Positions 19,290 through 29,776 of a DNA stretch of 64,000 nucleotides are shown piece after piece (position 1 is the first letter of the stretch; each line of letters opens with the position of its first letter). The notes under the pieces were generated by a model, which was not told the DNA's origin, made no database searches, and saw nothing but the letters and a program-made list of their open reading frames with translations. A program made the position numbers and the translations under genes. The stretch is from Adiantum capillus-veneris (taxonomy: Eukaryota; Streptophyta; Polypodiopsida; Polypodiales; Pteridaceae), in the NCBI GenBank assembly GCA_014529385.2, contig CM043959.1, forward strand, positions 10,814,809 through 10,878,808. The letters are read 5' to 3'.

Positions 19290-20752
19290 GTCCCTCTCTT
19301 TCAGATGCTCTGGTTTCTCTGGGCCGTCAACTCGCACGCCTGTAGTTTGAGAGTTCTTCAATTTGCTATGTCTATGGTTCATTAGTGTGGCTGCTGAATA
19401 CCAATTTATCTTGAACTAACAGGCTCTGCAAACGGAGTTATGTGACATATGGTCAGCAGGGTTAGTTTGCTTAGTGTTCTCAGTGCTCACATCCAGTGAT
19501 GTCTGCCTTTGCGCATCATGGTCCTTAACACCGAAAGCAAGAACCACTTACAAAGCCTTGGCTTAATTCAAAGAGTGACTCTACAACATCTGCAGAATGT
19601 TTTATGTGCAAGATGGTAAGCTATGCGTGAGAGAGGAGCTTTTGGGATTATGAGTAGAAGAGGTCCATGTTTGTTTATTATGCTTTGGGTGCGGTGCTTA
19701 TTGGAGCACAAAAGGTGATAGCCTGAATGAAGATTTCTTCTTCATTCATTGCCAAAGGCCTCCAGGATCTCAGCTCAGGGTCGTACGAGATGCAACAGAC
19801 ACTTTACAGGCTGACCCTGTCTTGGTGTCTAGGATGGCCACCAATTTTTGCCTCTTTTCAATAGAGCCTACTGAAGAAGAGGTGTTTGGCTGCTCATTGG
19901 CTAGTTTGGTGTCTATTGTGATGGCGGTGTTAGTTAAGAGTACATCTCTTGGATATGAGGTTCGTTGTGTGCGCACATGTGTGGAAGCCTAGTGGCCTTT
20001 GATTGTGGGCTGGCCACCAGTAGGTGGGCGCCACCTCTTACTTCGGGGGTGAACCTGGACCTTGTTTTAATGGCTCCCTGATTTTTTTTGTCATGGATAT
20101 GTGCCCATGTCATAGGTGAAATGTAGGTGAAATTTAGCATTTTGGGGCTGCCTTGCCACGGAACATACAAGTTAATAGTTATCGATGAAAGGCCTCCTGA
20201 TCTTGTTTAGGTGATTGCGGGCCTCTCTCTCTCTCTCTCTCTGACCACTCCCTGCATCTCCTCTTTGTTCTTCCTCTTTTGCATGTGATCAAAGCTTGAG
20301 TCTTCTATCGCCTTGGACATGTTACTTGAGCCAAAGTGTTCACTACCGTGTGGAGAGCCTCAAGCAGGAGCGAAAGTGAACATAAAGCTCTAACCAACAA
20401 ACACCCCCCTCCCCCCATCCCCCCCTTGCGGGGCCCAACAACAGATGCTGAGAAGTTACTGAGGAAGATGCTAGCATAGAAATTCCAAAGAATTGGGTAA
20501 AAGAAAAAGGGCAAAATGGTTGGTGCAAACCCTTTATGTGCGTAGACTCCCTACCAGGTCACAACGCAATGGACAAAGATCTTGTATCCTTTTCCTAATA
20601 ATGCTTGTATTTTTGCATTTGAAAATTGTTTCCTTCTTTAGTTAGAAGATAGTCAAAATAGTGCAAATGAGTTGGCCACTGATGGGTAGTCATTGGTTAT
20701 GGTGGACCCACGAAGTGGGTTAGAACACAAATAATGCACATTCCCACTTAGA
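18354..20752. other. Unassigned, possibly low-copy sequence
   Basis: No conserved protein domain is recognised in any frame. Parts of 18360-19150 and 19380-19760 have T-rich stretches with CAG-like acceptor sites before short open segments, which could be intron/exon remnants of a host gene, but no exon chain can be supported. A short (CT)n tract sits at 20221-20242. Confidence 0.35.
19235..19286. repeat. (CT)n microsatellite
   Basis: About 25 CT units, ending in CTTTCTGTCC. Confidence 0.95.
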
Positions 20753-21372
20753 TGTAATATGCAATGGAAGTGATTAAGGTGATAACTCGGGATGAGTGCA
20801 CGATGTGTACTTAAGGTTCCTTTTTTTTTCATGAGAGATGTGCAATAGACTAGAGAGAGAAGAGAGATACTATGAGTGATAATGAGAGAAAGAAGACTAA
20901 CACCGGATGGGGTCCCAAAACCCCCTCTAAGGGCCCCCCTCTCTATCGCTAGAGAAGTATTTGCTATAGATTGCTCAAATACTGATACAATGGACCTAGA
21001 TGCTGATGGGATCTTGCTACTGATTCGGGCTGAAAATGTAAAAGGCTATGCTAGCTGAGTCTGGATCTGCAAACTAACGAGGCTAGGGGCTTATCTGCTA
21101 TTGCTGATGTCGAGGGTGTTGATGACGTGTCGGAAATGGGCTGAAATTTGAAAACACTGGCTGATTTAAAGAGCAAAAAATGCCCTACCTAGTCTCCCAA
21201 CAAAGTCACTTATTAATAATAAGTGAAAAACGGCTAAAATAGGGAAAATGAGTTTTGTGCACTGTAAAATGCTCATGATGGCTACTGACTGTAATGCTGA
21301 TGATCATGCTACTCAGAAGTGCCTGGACATGCACGGCCTGCGCACAGGCACACAAAGGTGCCAGAACACTTC
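20753..21372 (-). repeat. LTR a of the C/D gypsy family (3' LTR of unit D, truncated)
   Basis: It starts TGTAATATGCAATGGAAGTG, the diverged counterpart of TGTAAGGTGCAGCGGAATG in LTR b. It follows LTR b through the GGTTCC, GA-rich, GGCCCC...CTCTCT and GCTGAAAA-rich parts to the CATGCACGG...CACAAAGGTGCCAGA block. It then breaks off at about 21372 directly into the end of unit D's RT, so the LTR terminus, polypurine tract and RNase H/integrase were removed by one deletion. Confidence 0.75.
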
Positions 21373-22344
21373 CTATGCTGTCACCGTAACCTTGAGAGCT
21401 GCGAAAGCCTCAATGGTTGCTTCAGGCAAATCCACGCACTGTCGGTGAGTCTTTACCCCTTTCAAAACATCTGTCACGGGTGTGGCAATGCTTGCAAAAT
21501 TCTCTATGTGCGAACAATATGATTGACATAGACCAAGAAAAGAACGCACAGCATATGCAGTTTTGGGCAAATCCCAATTACGTACCTGTTCCACCTTTGC
21601 GGGATCTAGCTTGACGTCTTCTGCAGAAATGATATAACTTAGATAAGTAACTTCAGTGAGGAAAAATTCAAATTTCTTAGCTGCAATGTATAACTGACAC
21701 TTATCCAAACGGATTAGTACCCTTTCTACATCCTTTTCATGTTGTTCCCACGATGCAGAAAAAATGAGAATATCATCAAGAAAGATGAACACACATACAC
21801 CAACCATATCGCCAAAACGGCCTACCATGAGACGGTTAAATATACCCACGACACCTGTAAATCCAAAAGGCATGACCACATACTCCCATTGCCCTTGCTC
21901 TGTGCGAAAAGCGGTCTTGTAGATGTCGCCTTTGAATACCCTTATCTGATGGTATCCACTTTTGAGATCGATCTTACTGAAAACCTTTGCCTCATTGAGC
22001 CTATCGAGGATATACTCAATGCGAGGCATCGAAAACTTGTTCTTGACGGTCATCTTGTTCAATGCCCTGTAATCAACACACAAACGAGATAAACCATCCT
22101 TCTTGCGGACAAACAAAATAAGAGCAGCAAATGGACATACACTAGGACGTATGAATCCTCTAGCCACCAACTCCGTGAGTTGCCGCTCTAACTCTTCTTC
22201 CTGAGTCTTGTTCAAACGATAGGGAGCGTTAGTGACTTGCTGTGCCCCCTCCGTAAGTTCGATGTGATGGTCCTCCGATCGCTCAAGTGGGAGACGGGGT
22301 GGAAGATCATCCCGCAAAAAGAGATGCTTAAACTTGGTAAACAA
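21373..22344 (-). pseudogene. pol: Unit D gypsy reverse transcriptase
   Basis: A 323-residue open segment. N-terminal text RLPLERSEDHHIEL precedes APYRLNKTQEEELERQL and LFVRKKDGLSRLCVDYRALN. Palm motifs are SKIDLKSGYHQIRV, TAFRTEQGQWEYVVMPFG and the catalytic box FIFLDDILIFS (FLDD). It continues into AAKKFEFFLTEVTYLSYIIS, VRSFLGLCQSYCSHIENFAS and the connection domain, then ends at the junction with LTR a. RNase H and integrase are missing. It is one of the longer intact RT frames here, but the element is truncated. Confidence 0.9.
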
Positions 22345-22846
22345 AACTGAATAACTGTATGGAGCCTGAATGCTCTGGGTAACTGGAGAGGCATAGATGA
22401 ATGCCGCTTGTGCTTCTCTCGTAATTCACGCTTCGCCTGCACATGAAAATGAGAGGCAAAGAATGCAGACCCTCCTCACGACGAATGATCGTGGAAGAGT
22501 CACTTTTGGTATTTAGACTGAGAGTATTGTCCGCCCAATCAATGAGAGGGTTATGCTCCCGAAACCATCTAATGCCTAAAAGCATCACATCCCGAGAGAG
22601 GAGACACGACAAATTCTCTACGGAAGGTAGCTTGTTGAACTGTAAACAACACATCAAGGCACTCTTGCGTGATGAGAGAGTCCATATTGGGAGCGAAGCC
22701 TGACACCTTGAGAGGAGATGTCTGACTAACCTCTAGGCGGGCTCTCTCTACAAGAAGGCACTAATCACATCATGCATACTGCCTGAATCAACAATATGAC
22801 AAAACGCTCACCCTTCACATGACCATAACACTTAAAGAGAGACTCA
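22345..22846 (-). pseudogene. Unit D protease region (degraded)
   Basis: Broken frames include IKCYG-like text, an inactivated ILL...SMHDVI-equivalent site near 22780-22800, and LGIRWFREHNPLIDWADNT, the family's LGMxWFRxxNPLVDW protease end (within 22328-22657). The counterpart in unit C (26678-27682) is better preserved and guides this call. Confidence 0.65.
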
Positions 22847-24259
22847 TCAATGTGTGTCAGAAACATGTGAAGACTCAGATTGGTTCATTAAAGTGCTTGT
22901 GGTAGCTGTTGGTGCCTTGGGTTCCTTAGGTTGGGTTGTCTTAGGACAAGCCGCTTTAATGTGACCCTTGATGTGACATTGATAACAACGACCCTTAGCA
23001 AAAATGACTTGTTCTTCTGCCGTTATGTATCCTCCTATAATTTCTTTTGCGGCTTTTTCATCCGGGGTTAGCTTAGGTTTAGCAGGTGTTTTAGCTTTAC
23101 CCTTAGATTTATTTTTGTGAGTTCTTTTCCGAAGGATTAGAGGAGGATTGGCTAGAAGAGTTACCGTTCTTACCGTTCTGAGGGTTTCGAGGAGTCTGAG
23201 AGGGACTGTGAGAAGATGAGAAGACTTGTTCTCCTTAGGCTTTCCCTTGTTGTGCTTCATCTCTTGGGAGAGAGCAATTGCCACCGCCTTGTTGAGATCC
23301 TCGGGGTCCGGGGGTCAAAGACTTCTATATCAAACTTGATATATTCGTCCAACCCAAAAAGGAATGCCTCTTTGGGATCATCATCCGATTTGTGTAATTG
23401 GGTGCTGAGCTGCAAAACACGGTTAGAAAAAGACATGACTGGCATACCATTTTGCTTGAGATTGCGTCAATCTTCTTTCAACCGCGCTAGGTACTGAGGA
23501 GGCATAAACCGTGCCTTGAGCTTGTCTTGGAAGTCGGCCCAATTGAAGGAAAGGGGCACGCCTTCTTCGGCTTCCTCTAGGTGCGCGCGCCGCGGTCAAT
23601 TGTGCCTCTTGCCATGCGTGATGCCAATTAATGGCATCACCGGCAAGGTACATGGCTGCCGTCAAAACCTTGCTATTCCCTATCTTCTTAGTTGTTGCAA
23701 AATAAGCATTAAATTGATGCAACCAAGAATGAATAACACTAGCATCCATCTTACCGTTATACTTATTGAAGGTTGTTGGAGTTCGAATCTCTGCTTGTGC
23801 TATTGGATGAACTACCAACATCTTTGACCGGCTCGGGTTTCGAGGTGAGTACCTGTAGGACCAACTCTTGCATGTGTTGGTCTCTCTGCGTCTCATGCTC
23901 TAACTCCAAGGCCGCTCGTTTGTCTTCGTGCTCGCGATCCAATTCTCCCTTTCTTTCTTCGCGCTCGCGATCCAAGATTGCCTTTCTTTCCTCGGCCGCC
24001 AAGCGTGCTTGCTCACGCTCGCGATCCAAGGCTGTCTTTCTTTCTTCGCGCTTGCGATCCAAGGCAGCGCGTTGCGCTTCTTGTTGTAACATCATGTCCA
24101 TCATCGTCTTGACTAAAGCGTCCATAGGATTTGGTGCAAACCGTGGCGTAGATGGGAAAGGGGGAAGGTCGGAACTTCTGGTGGGGAAAATTCTTCTTCA
24201 CCACCTCCATGCTCATCACCTTCACGCAAAGTATCCATTCCGCTTCGGGTGATGACCAT
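22847..24259 (-). pseudogene. gag: Unit D gag
   Basis: The start ATG is at 24257-24259 (MVITRSGMDT), matching unit C's MVVTRSGMDT. It then has a Pro-rich region, a highly charged Arg/Glu repeat (REREQARLAAEERKA, REREERKGELDRE; 23763-24125), capsid (FNKYNGKMDASVIHSWLHQF, MYLAGDAINW), and a Lys/Asn/Ser linker with zinc knuckle CYQCHIKGHIKAAC near 22980. Frameshifts occur at several points. Only 24 bp separate the start codon from LTR b, so the leader and primer binding site are deleted. Confidence 0.85.
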
Positions 24260-24283
24260 ACACTGAGATTTTGGGTACTTAAG

Positions 24284-25462
24284 TGTAAGGTGCAGCGGAA
24301 TGAATGTTGTATTTTCTCAAGATTAGTGATCTTTATTGCTCAAGGTTCCTTTTAGTTCTTAGGGAAGGAGAGAGCCTTCCGTCTTGTAGAGTGCTATGAT
24401 CACGAACAAAGTGAGTGGATATTGTGCGTGCAAGTGAATGAGACTGAGAGAAGGAGAGAGAAGAGATACGACACCCGAGAGGTTGTAAAACCCTCCTCCG
24501 AAGGCCCCACTCTCGTCGGCGAGAGTGGTCTACTTTGATTGTACAAAGGTGTACAATGCGTATGCAATGGACTGATGCAATGGGACTATGCCGATGACGA
24601 CTACGGTGATGACGACGACGACTTGATGGCTGAAATCTGGGATCTTCTAATTGCTGAATTTCATGGCTGTTTTGGTGGCTGAAAATGACTGTTTCGGCTA
24701 GGTTTTTATGGCTGAAAATGGGGAATCATCTACCAACCAACTTGGGGCTGATCTGCTACTGTGTCGTAGGCTGAAAACACTATGGTTCTGATGCGATAAG
24801 GGCTGAAACTGAAAAACGCTGATGGTTCCTGTTGCTAACCAAAAACGCTAGGCTGATCTGACTCTGCAAAGAAAAAACGTTGAAGTGCCTGATGATGCTG
24901 GCGTTAGTAATGGCTGAAATTGCTGATGATGACCAAGGATGGCTAGCGTTAGTGGAAACTTGATGCTGCTGCTGGTAAGGGCTGAAAACGCCAAGCATTG
25001 GAGGTTTATGGGGATGGCTACTGGAGATGGAAAACGCTAGGGGGTCATGAGGGGGGTACTGCTGAGAAGTTGCCTGTTGAGCGGGAAGCTCCTATTGCCT
25101 CTTCTACCAGAAAGTGCTAACTTGGGTTTGCTTATATATTAACTTAGCAAAATTGCCCTACCTACTTTTGTTGGAAAGTCACTTAAAAATAATAAGTGAA
25201 AATAACAAAAAATAGGAAAATAGGCTAAAGGCACTGGAAAATTCCCCTAACTGATGCTAATGGATTCTGATGGGAATTTCGATGATCATGCTGTGTGCAA
25301 CCGGAGGATATGCATCTACGCTAAGTAATTGGGCATGCACGGTCTACGAATAGACTCACAAAGGTGCCAGATCACTGCTAATCTAGTCTAACTGGACTGA
25401 CTGAATCCTGCTGTGGTGTAGTTTGTCCACGGACACAGAGGGTTGGGATGTGTCACGTGACA
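24284..25462 (-). repeat. LTR b of the C/D gypsy family (shared by units D and C)
   Basis: A complete LTR of 1,179 bp: plus-strand edges TGTAAGGTGCAGCGG and GTGTCACGTGACA. The right neighbour is unit C's polypurine tract; the left neighbour is unit D's gag start. It is rich in GGCTGAAAA-like words. It matches LTR c (29019-29240 plus 36001-36936) closely. Confidence 0.88.
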
Positions 25463-25476
25463 TCCCCTCCTTTTCA
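25463..25476 (-). other. Polypurine tract of unit C
   Basis: The sense strand reads TTTGAAAAGGAGGGGA immediately before TGTCACGTGACAC, the start of LTR b. Confidence 0.75.
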
Positions 25477-25959
25477 AAGTGAGGTACTGGTACTGAACTG
25501 TATGGCGTCGAGGGAGATCGCCAATAGCATTTGGAATCCTGGAAGGGACTCTTGGCCGTCCCACTCTGTTGTGTGGGTCGAGCGGTACTTGAACTTCATA
25601 AAGGTCTGCAACGCTTGCTTCTTTGGGCCGCGCCGAAAGCGACTCAAAGTCTGCTGTGGCTCCTTTGATGCCTCAACTTCGTCGAGTATCCTGCTTCTTT
25701 CGTCTTTAAGAATCTCCATGGCTGAAAATTCCTGAAACCATCTCCAACACAAAACCATGAACATACCCATACCATGTAAAGTGAAGGAAAAAAATCTTGT
25801 CTTCTCTAAAGACTGTGTATGCAATGTCGATGAACATAGAGACGGAGTGACAAACCGTTCATCAAACACATGCAAACAATGAGGTCGAATCTTTTCTGTT
25901 TGATCGAAATCAATCAACTGTGGCAAATCACAATGGAAATGCCCATGCTTGGTGCTCAT
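25474..25959 (-). pseudogene. Unit C 3' coding region with chromodomain-like end
   Basis: A 161-residue open segment. The last ~60 residues (LSRFRRGPKKQALQTFMKFK, STHTTEWDGQESLP) have the spacing of a retrotransposon chromodomain (...FLVKFKxxxxxEATW...). The upstream part (HFHCDLPQLIDFDQTEKI) is not recognised. In unit C this follows protease directly, with RT, RNase H and integrase absent. The chromodomain reading is inference from position and a weak motif. Confidence 0.45.
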
Positions 25960-25992
25960 ACTTTCATGTGCTCGTTCGGAAACCGTGTCATG

Positions 25993-26256
25993 CTAAGGAA
26001 GAGACATGGAATGTGACTTCCTAACATACAAACTTTTCAACTTTTCCTGAACAATCCGCATACATTCGTGCTCATCCATGAGAGAAACGTGCTCAACATA
26101 CAATATGTCATGCCTAGGAAAAGGGATCACATAACGATGCTGACTAAAATACAGGAAACCTTCACGAATGAAACACTCGAACAATGCGTGTGTATCAATC
26201 ATGCGAACACACAATACTTCCTGTGAGGGTGCTTTAGACCAAGGCTCGAGAGCCAA
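25993..26256 (-). pseudogene. Unit C segment of unknown function
   Basis: An 87-residue protein-like frame (EVLCVRMIDTHALFECFIRE, YFSQHRYVIPFPRHDILYVE) between the linker and the 3' end. It is rich in aromatic residues, Cys and His. I recognise no domain. It may be element-specific sequence carried by a non-autonomous derivative. Confidence 0.4.
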
Positions 26257-26671
26257 GATCGATCCTTCGTGATTGATCGAATTTGCAACGAGGTAGCTTC
26301 GCTAGAAAAAGCATTCACTAATACCTCATCCTGATGAACAATCACATCTTCTTTATGCAACTCATGAGGCTTGTGAGAAATCACATCTTGATCATGCAAA
26401 TCATTGTCAATCAAATCATCATCATGCTTCACACAATCATGCAAATCTTGTGTGTCATGCTGTGGAGAAAAAGAGACTGAGAGAGTCTCCTTATCCCGAA
26501 TCCTTTCAACCTTGTCCTGCATATTAGCAATGAGAGATGGAGGAGAAAAAGAGACTGAGAGAGTCTCCTTATCCCAAATCCTTTCAACCTTGTCCTGCAT
26601 ATTAGCAATGAGAGATGGAGAATGAACAATATCCTCTCCATGAAAGACAGTAGGAGAATCACTTTTGGCAT
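26199..26671 (-). pseudogene. Unit C post-protease linker with His/Asp-rich region
   Basis: After the protease end the frame continues through a duplicated block (SLIANMQDKVERI...KETLSVSFSP, twice) into a His/Asp-rich tract (HDTQDLHDCVKHDDDLIDND). A Ser-rich tail follows, ending at 26199. In unit D the same linker leads into RT; in unit C it does not. This marks the 5' side of the RT-integrase deletion. Confidence 0.55.
26464..26619. repeat. 78-bp tandem duplication in unit C
   Basis: The copies at 26464-26541 and 26542-26619 differ at one position noticed (CCCGAATCC and CCCAAATCC). The length is a multiple of three, giving an in-frame 26-residue duplication. Confidence 0.92.
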
Positions 26672-26677
26672 TGAGAG

Positions 26678-27682
26678 TTAAGTGTTAGCCTCCCAATCAA
26701 CGAGAGGGTTCATTTCACGAAACCATTTCATGCCTAAAATCATATCACATCCTGAGAGAGGAGAAACAACAAATCTTCTAGTGAAGGCAGTTTGTTGAAT
26801 TGCAAACAATACATCAAGGCACTCCTTCGTGATGAGAGCGTCCATATCAGGACGAAAGCCAGAGACCTCGATAGGAGATCTTGGACTAACTTTGAGGCGG
26901 GCTCTCTCAACAAGAGAGGAATTGATCACATCATGCATACTACCTGGGTCAAGCAATATGACAAAACGGTGCCCCGACATACGACCATAACATTTAATGA
27001 GAGAATCATCAATGGGAGGGTCCTGAGAAACTTTGGGCACACCCGTGTTATCATTCATTGCATTGACAGATGTAGTGGGTGCTGCGGGTTCTTTAGATTC
27101 ATTCGATTCGAGCTTAGGACATGTTCGTTTTATGTGACCCTTAATGTGACAATGAAAACAACGACCTTCCTTAGAATAAGTGCTTTGTTCTTTCGACGTG
27201 ATGTATCCTCCTACAATTCCTTGTGCTACCTTTTCATCTGGAGTAAGCTTAGGTTTAGCTGTTGTGTTAGCCTTACCCTTAGATTCATTGGAAGAATTCT
27301 TTGATGAGAGACTGTTGGAAGATTGGTTAGAAGAGTTATTATTCTTACCATTCTTACCGCTCTTATCGTTCTGCGGGTTCTGAGAAGTCTGCGAGGTACT
27401 TGTGGAAGTCTTGTTCTCCTTAGGCTTTCCCTTGTTGTGCTTCATCTCCTGTGCGAGAGCAATCGCTACCGCCTTGTTGAGATCGATTGGATCGAGTACC
27501 TCGACATCGTATTTGATATACTCGTCCAATCCAAAGAGAAAAGCCTCTTTGCGCTCATCATCCGACATGCGTAATTGGGTACCTAGCTGTAAAACACGAT
27601 TAGAAAAAGACATAACCGGCATACCATTTTGCTTGAGAGCGCGCCAATCGTCCTTCAATCGTGCAAGGTACTGAGGTGGCAT
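26678..27682 (-). pseudogene. gag: Unit C gag C-terminus and protease
   Basis: A 334-residue open segment. Gag: PPQYLARLKDDWRALKQNGM, FLFGLDEYIKYDVEVLDP, NKAVAIALAQEMKHNKGKP, Asn/Ser/Lys linker, zinc knuckle CFHCHIKGHIKRTC (about residue 170). Protease: SGHRFVILLDPGSMHDVI (active site D-P-G-S, where D-S-G-A is usual), then FAIQQTAF and GCDMILGMKWFREMNPLVDW. A stop at 26678 ends it. The Pro at the second active-site position recurs in the B/E/G families (DPGA), so it may be a family trait rather than decay. Confidence 0.85.
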
Positions 27683-28507
27683 AAACCGCGCCTTGAGCTT
27701 GTCTTGGAAATCAGCCCAACTAAAAGAGAGGGGCTGAAATCATCGGCTGCCTCTAGGTGCGCGGCTAGCTGTGCCTCTCGCCATGCGTTGTACCAATTGA
27801 TGGCATCACCGGCAAGGTACATAGCTTCCGTCGAAACTTTGCTATTTCCTGTCTTCTTAGTTGTCGCAAAATAAGCATTAAATTGATGCAACCAAGAATG
27901 AATAAACTGTAGCATCCATCTTACCGTCATACTTACTGAAAGTCAACTTTTCTGTAACTGGATGGTTGGAATCCGCGTCGTGGCTTGCGCCACTTGACGA
28001 ACTCCCACGATCTTTGGGTGGTTCGGTCTTCGAGGCTAGCAATCGGGAAATAAATTCTTGATTGCGAATCTCCCTTTGAGCTTCTCGCTCGGCGTCCCTT
28101 TCTGCTTTGCGTTCATTTCGTTCATCACGCTCGCGTTCGAGAGCAAGTCGATTTTCTTCTTGTTGTGCGGCAAATCTTGTGGTTCTTTCGTGGCGCTCGC
28201 GGTCCTTGGTTGCTTGGTCTGCGGCCATTCTTGCAATTTTGTCGTCGCGCTCACGGGCTCTTTCGTTGCACTCACGGTCCTGAGCAAGGCGCTCGCGTTC
28301 TAAAGCAAGGCGCTTGTCTTCCTGTCTATCCATCATGGCCATCATCTGCTTGACCATTGCCTCCATAGGGTCTGGTGCACTTGGTGGCGTAGATGGCGAA
28401 GGGGGAGGGTTGAAGAAATCATCTCCGGGTGGGGGCGAGTCTTCGTCGCCTCTCTTATGCTCATCACCTGTATGTGAAGTATCCATTCCGCTTCGGGTGA
28501 CGACCAT
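27655..28507 (-). pseudogene. gag: Unit C gag N-terminal half
   Basis: It starts MVVTRSGMDTSHTGDEHKRG at 28507, then Pro/Asp-rich (DDFFNPPPSPSTPPSAPD), then about 100 residues of Arg/Glu/Asp-rich charged helix (RLALERERLAQDRECNERAR, RDERNERKAERDAEREAQRE), then capsid (KYDGKMDATV...). The frame shifts near 27905 (a one-base difference from unit D at TAGCATCC) and shifts back near 27735, after which the main frame resumes. The charged repeat is a probable coiled coil and is unusual as a gag N-terminus. Confidence 0.85.
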
Positions 28508-28539
28508 GCACTATGATCTTGGGGTCTTAAGCTCGCGAG

Positions 28540-28670
28540 GAACTTGGGCTTGAGGGTCTTGAGGTTCTTGAGATCCTTGATTTGTGAGAATGTTGGGTTC
28601 TTGAGGTTCTTGAGTCTTGAGGGTCTTGGGTTCTTGGGTTCTTGGGGTTCTTGAGGTTTTCTTCCTCTTG
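28540..28670 (-). repeat. (GGTTCTTGA)n minisatellite in the unit C leader
   Basis: At least ten degenerate 9-10 bp units (GGTTCTTGAG, GGGTCTTGG, GGGTTCTTG) lie between the gag start and the primer binding site. A shorter version occurs in the leader remnant at 36955-37015. Confidence 0.85.
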
Positions 28671-29006
28671 CAAATCGCGTTGGAGAAGGATCTTCTCTTC
28701 ACCCGAGTTCTACTCCTTTCTGCGGGTGCACCCCTTGGCGGCCTTGCGCTCACACCAAGGTTGCTTTTTCCCACCTCACGTCGATTGGCCGGCCGCTAAG
28801 TGCACGGTCCGCTCTCAATGAGTGAAAAGAGACACAAGGGGAGGCTTGACAAGCCCTTCTTTCTTGGGATTCCTGTCACTCTTCAACAAAACACGATTAG
28901 GAATCGCCACGCCCAAGTAAACTTGGGTTCGTGCGATTGCAACAAGCAAAAAAATTCTTGTGGTTCTTGTGATTCTTTCCTTGAGTAATGCAGAACACTT
29001 TCAAAG
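28671..29006 (-). other. Unit C untranslated leader
   Basis: This is non-coding sequence between the minisatellite and the primer binding site. It matches 37016-37352 in the leader remnant (for example GGCCGGCCGCTAAGTGCACGG in both). No gene. Confidence 0.7.
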
Positions 29007-29018
29007 CTCTGATACCAA
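29007..29018 (-). other. Primer binding site of unit C (tRNA-Met type)
   Basis: The sense strand reads TTGGTATCAGAGC directly after the LTR end. This is the common plant initiator tRNA-Met complementary site. Confidence 0.85.
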
Positions 29019-29240
29019 TGTAACGTGCAGCGGAATGAATGTTGAATTTTCTCAAGATTAGTGATCTTTATTGCTCACGGTTCCTTTTAGTTCTTAGGGA
29101 AGGAGAGACTTCCATCTTGTAGAGTGCTATGATCACGAACAAAGTGAGTGGATATTGTGCGTGCAAGTGAATGAGACTGAGAGAAGGAGAGAGGAGATAC
29201 GATACCCGAGAGGTTGTAAAACCCTCCTTCGAAGGCCCCA
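29019..29240 (-). repeat. LTR c of the C/D family, first part
   Basis: It begins TGTAACGTGCAGCGG and follows LTR b up to GAAGGCCCCA, where element B interrupts it. It resumes at 36001. The 5-mer CCCCA at 29236-29240 is duplicated at 35996-36000. Confidence 0.92.
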
Positions 29241-29763
29241 TAATAGACTTGGACACTCCAAGTCAAGAATCAACCGCGACAGCACCAAATAACCACTTCA
29301 AAACAAGTCAGAGATCACAATAGATGTAAACTGGCCCGACGGAGTTCCATGCCTAGAGATATTGGCCCCAAAGACTGGCGCCCCTTTCGGTATTTCTTTT
29401 TATATTAATCAGATCAAAGTACAAGAGAGTGGCTAGGGTTTCACTCTTAGACTCTGCGTCCAGATGCTCTGAGAAGTGAGGCCCTCACCACTAATTTAAA
29501 GATTACAAGGGATGCCCAAAAGCAGAGCCCCAAAAGCTTTTAAAATAAAAAGCATGAGTTCTCTCTCTCTCTTAGAGAGTCTTTTCTCTTTTTTTTATTA
29601 AAAAAAAAGCAAAATTCGCGTCGCTCATCATTTTTTCAAAATTTTCAACCTTTGCTATTTCCGAAAATTAGGGTTTTTGGCAGAAATTAGGGTTTGCAGG
29701 AATTTTAGAGTTTCTGGCAGAAATTAGGGTTTCTGTCGTCCGCCACGTCATCACTTTGTGACA
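29241..29763 (-). repeat. 3' LTR of element B
   Basis: Plus-strand edges TAATAGACTTGG (TGTAACAAACTTGG in the partner, so 2 bp lost) and CACTTTGTGACA. It matches 35443-35995 apart from small indels and the (TA)n tract of the partner. Confidence 0.93.
29364..29404 (-). promoter_or_regulatory. Shared LTR module, copy 1 (element B)
   Basis: The sense strand has TATAAAAAGAAATACC, then GAAAGGGGCGCC, then CTTTGGGGCC. It is the same cassette found in LTRs of E, G, H and two other LTRs. The TATAAAAA run suggests a TATA box here. Confidence 0.5.
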
Positions 29764-29776
29764 TACTCCCCTCTTG
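29764..29776 (-). other. Polypurine tract of element B
   Basis: The sense strand reads CAAGAGGGGAGTA directly before TGTCACAAAG, the LTR start. Confidence 0.75.

Noticed and set aside
18270-19345. Possible host gene exons with T-rich introns
   Set aside because: Acceptor-like sites exist, but no consistent exon chain or homology was recognised.
26199-26671. Envelope-like gene in unit C
   Set aside because: No signal peptide or transmembrane segment in the supported frame; the hydrophobic reading comes from an alternative frame of the duplicated block.
29364-29404. Hammerhead ribozyme in the shared LTR module (CGAAA followed by GTC)
   Set aside because: No CTGATGA core was found at the right distance (B has only CTGATTA, G has none), and the position after GAAA does not pair with the base before the cleavage triplet.
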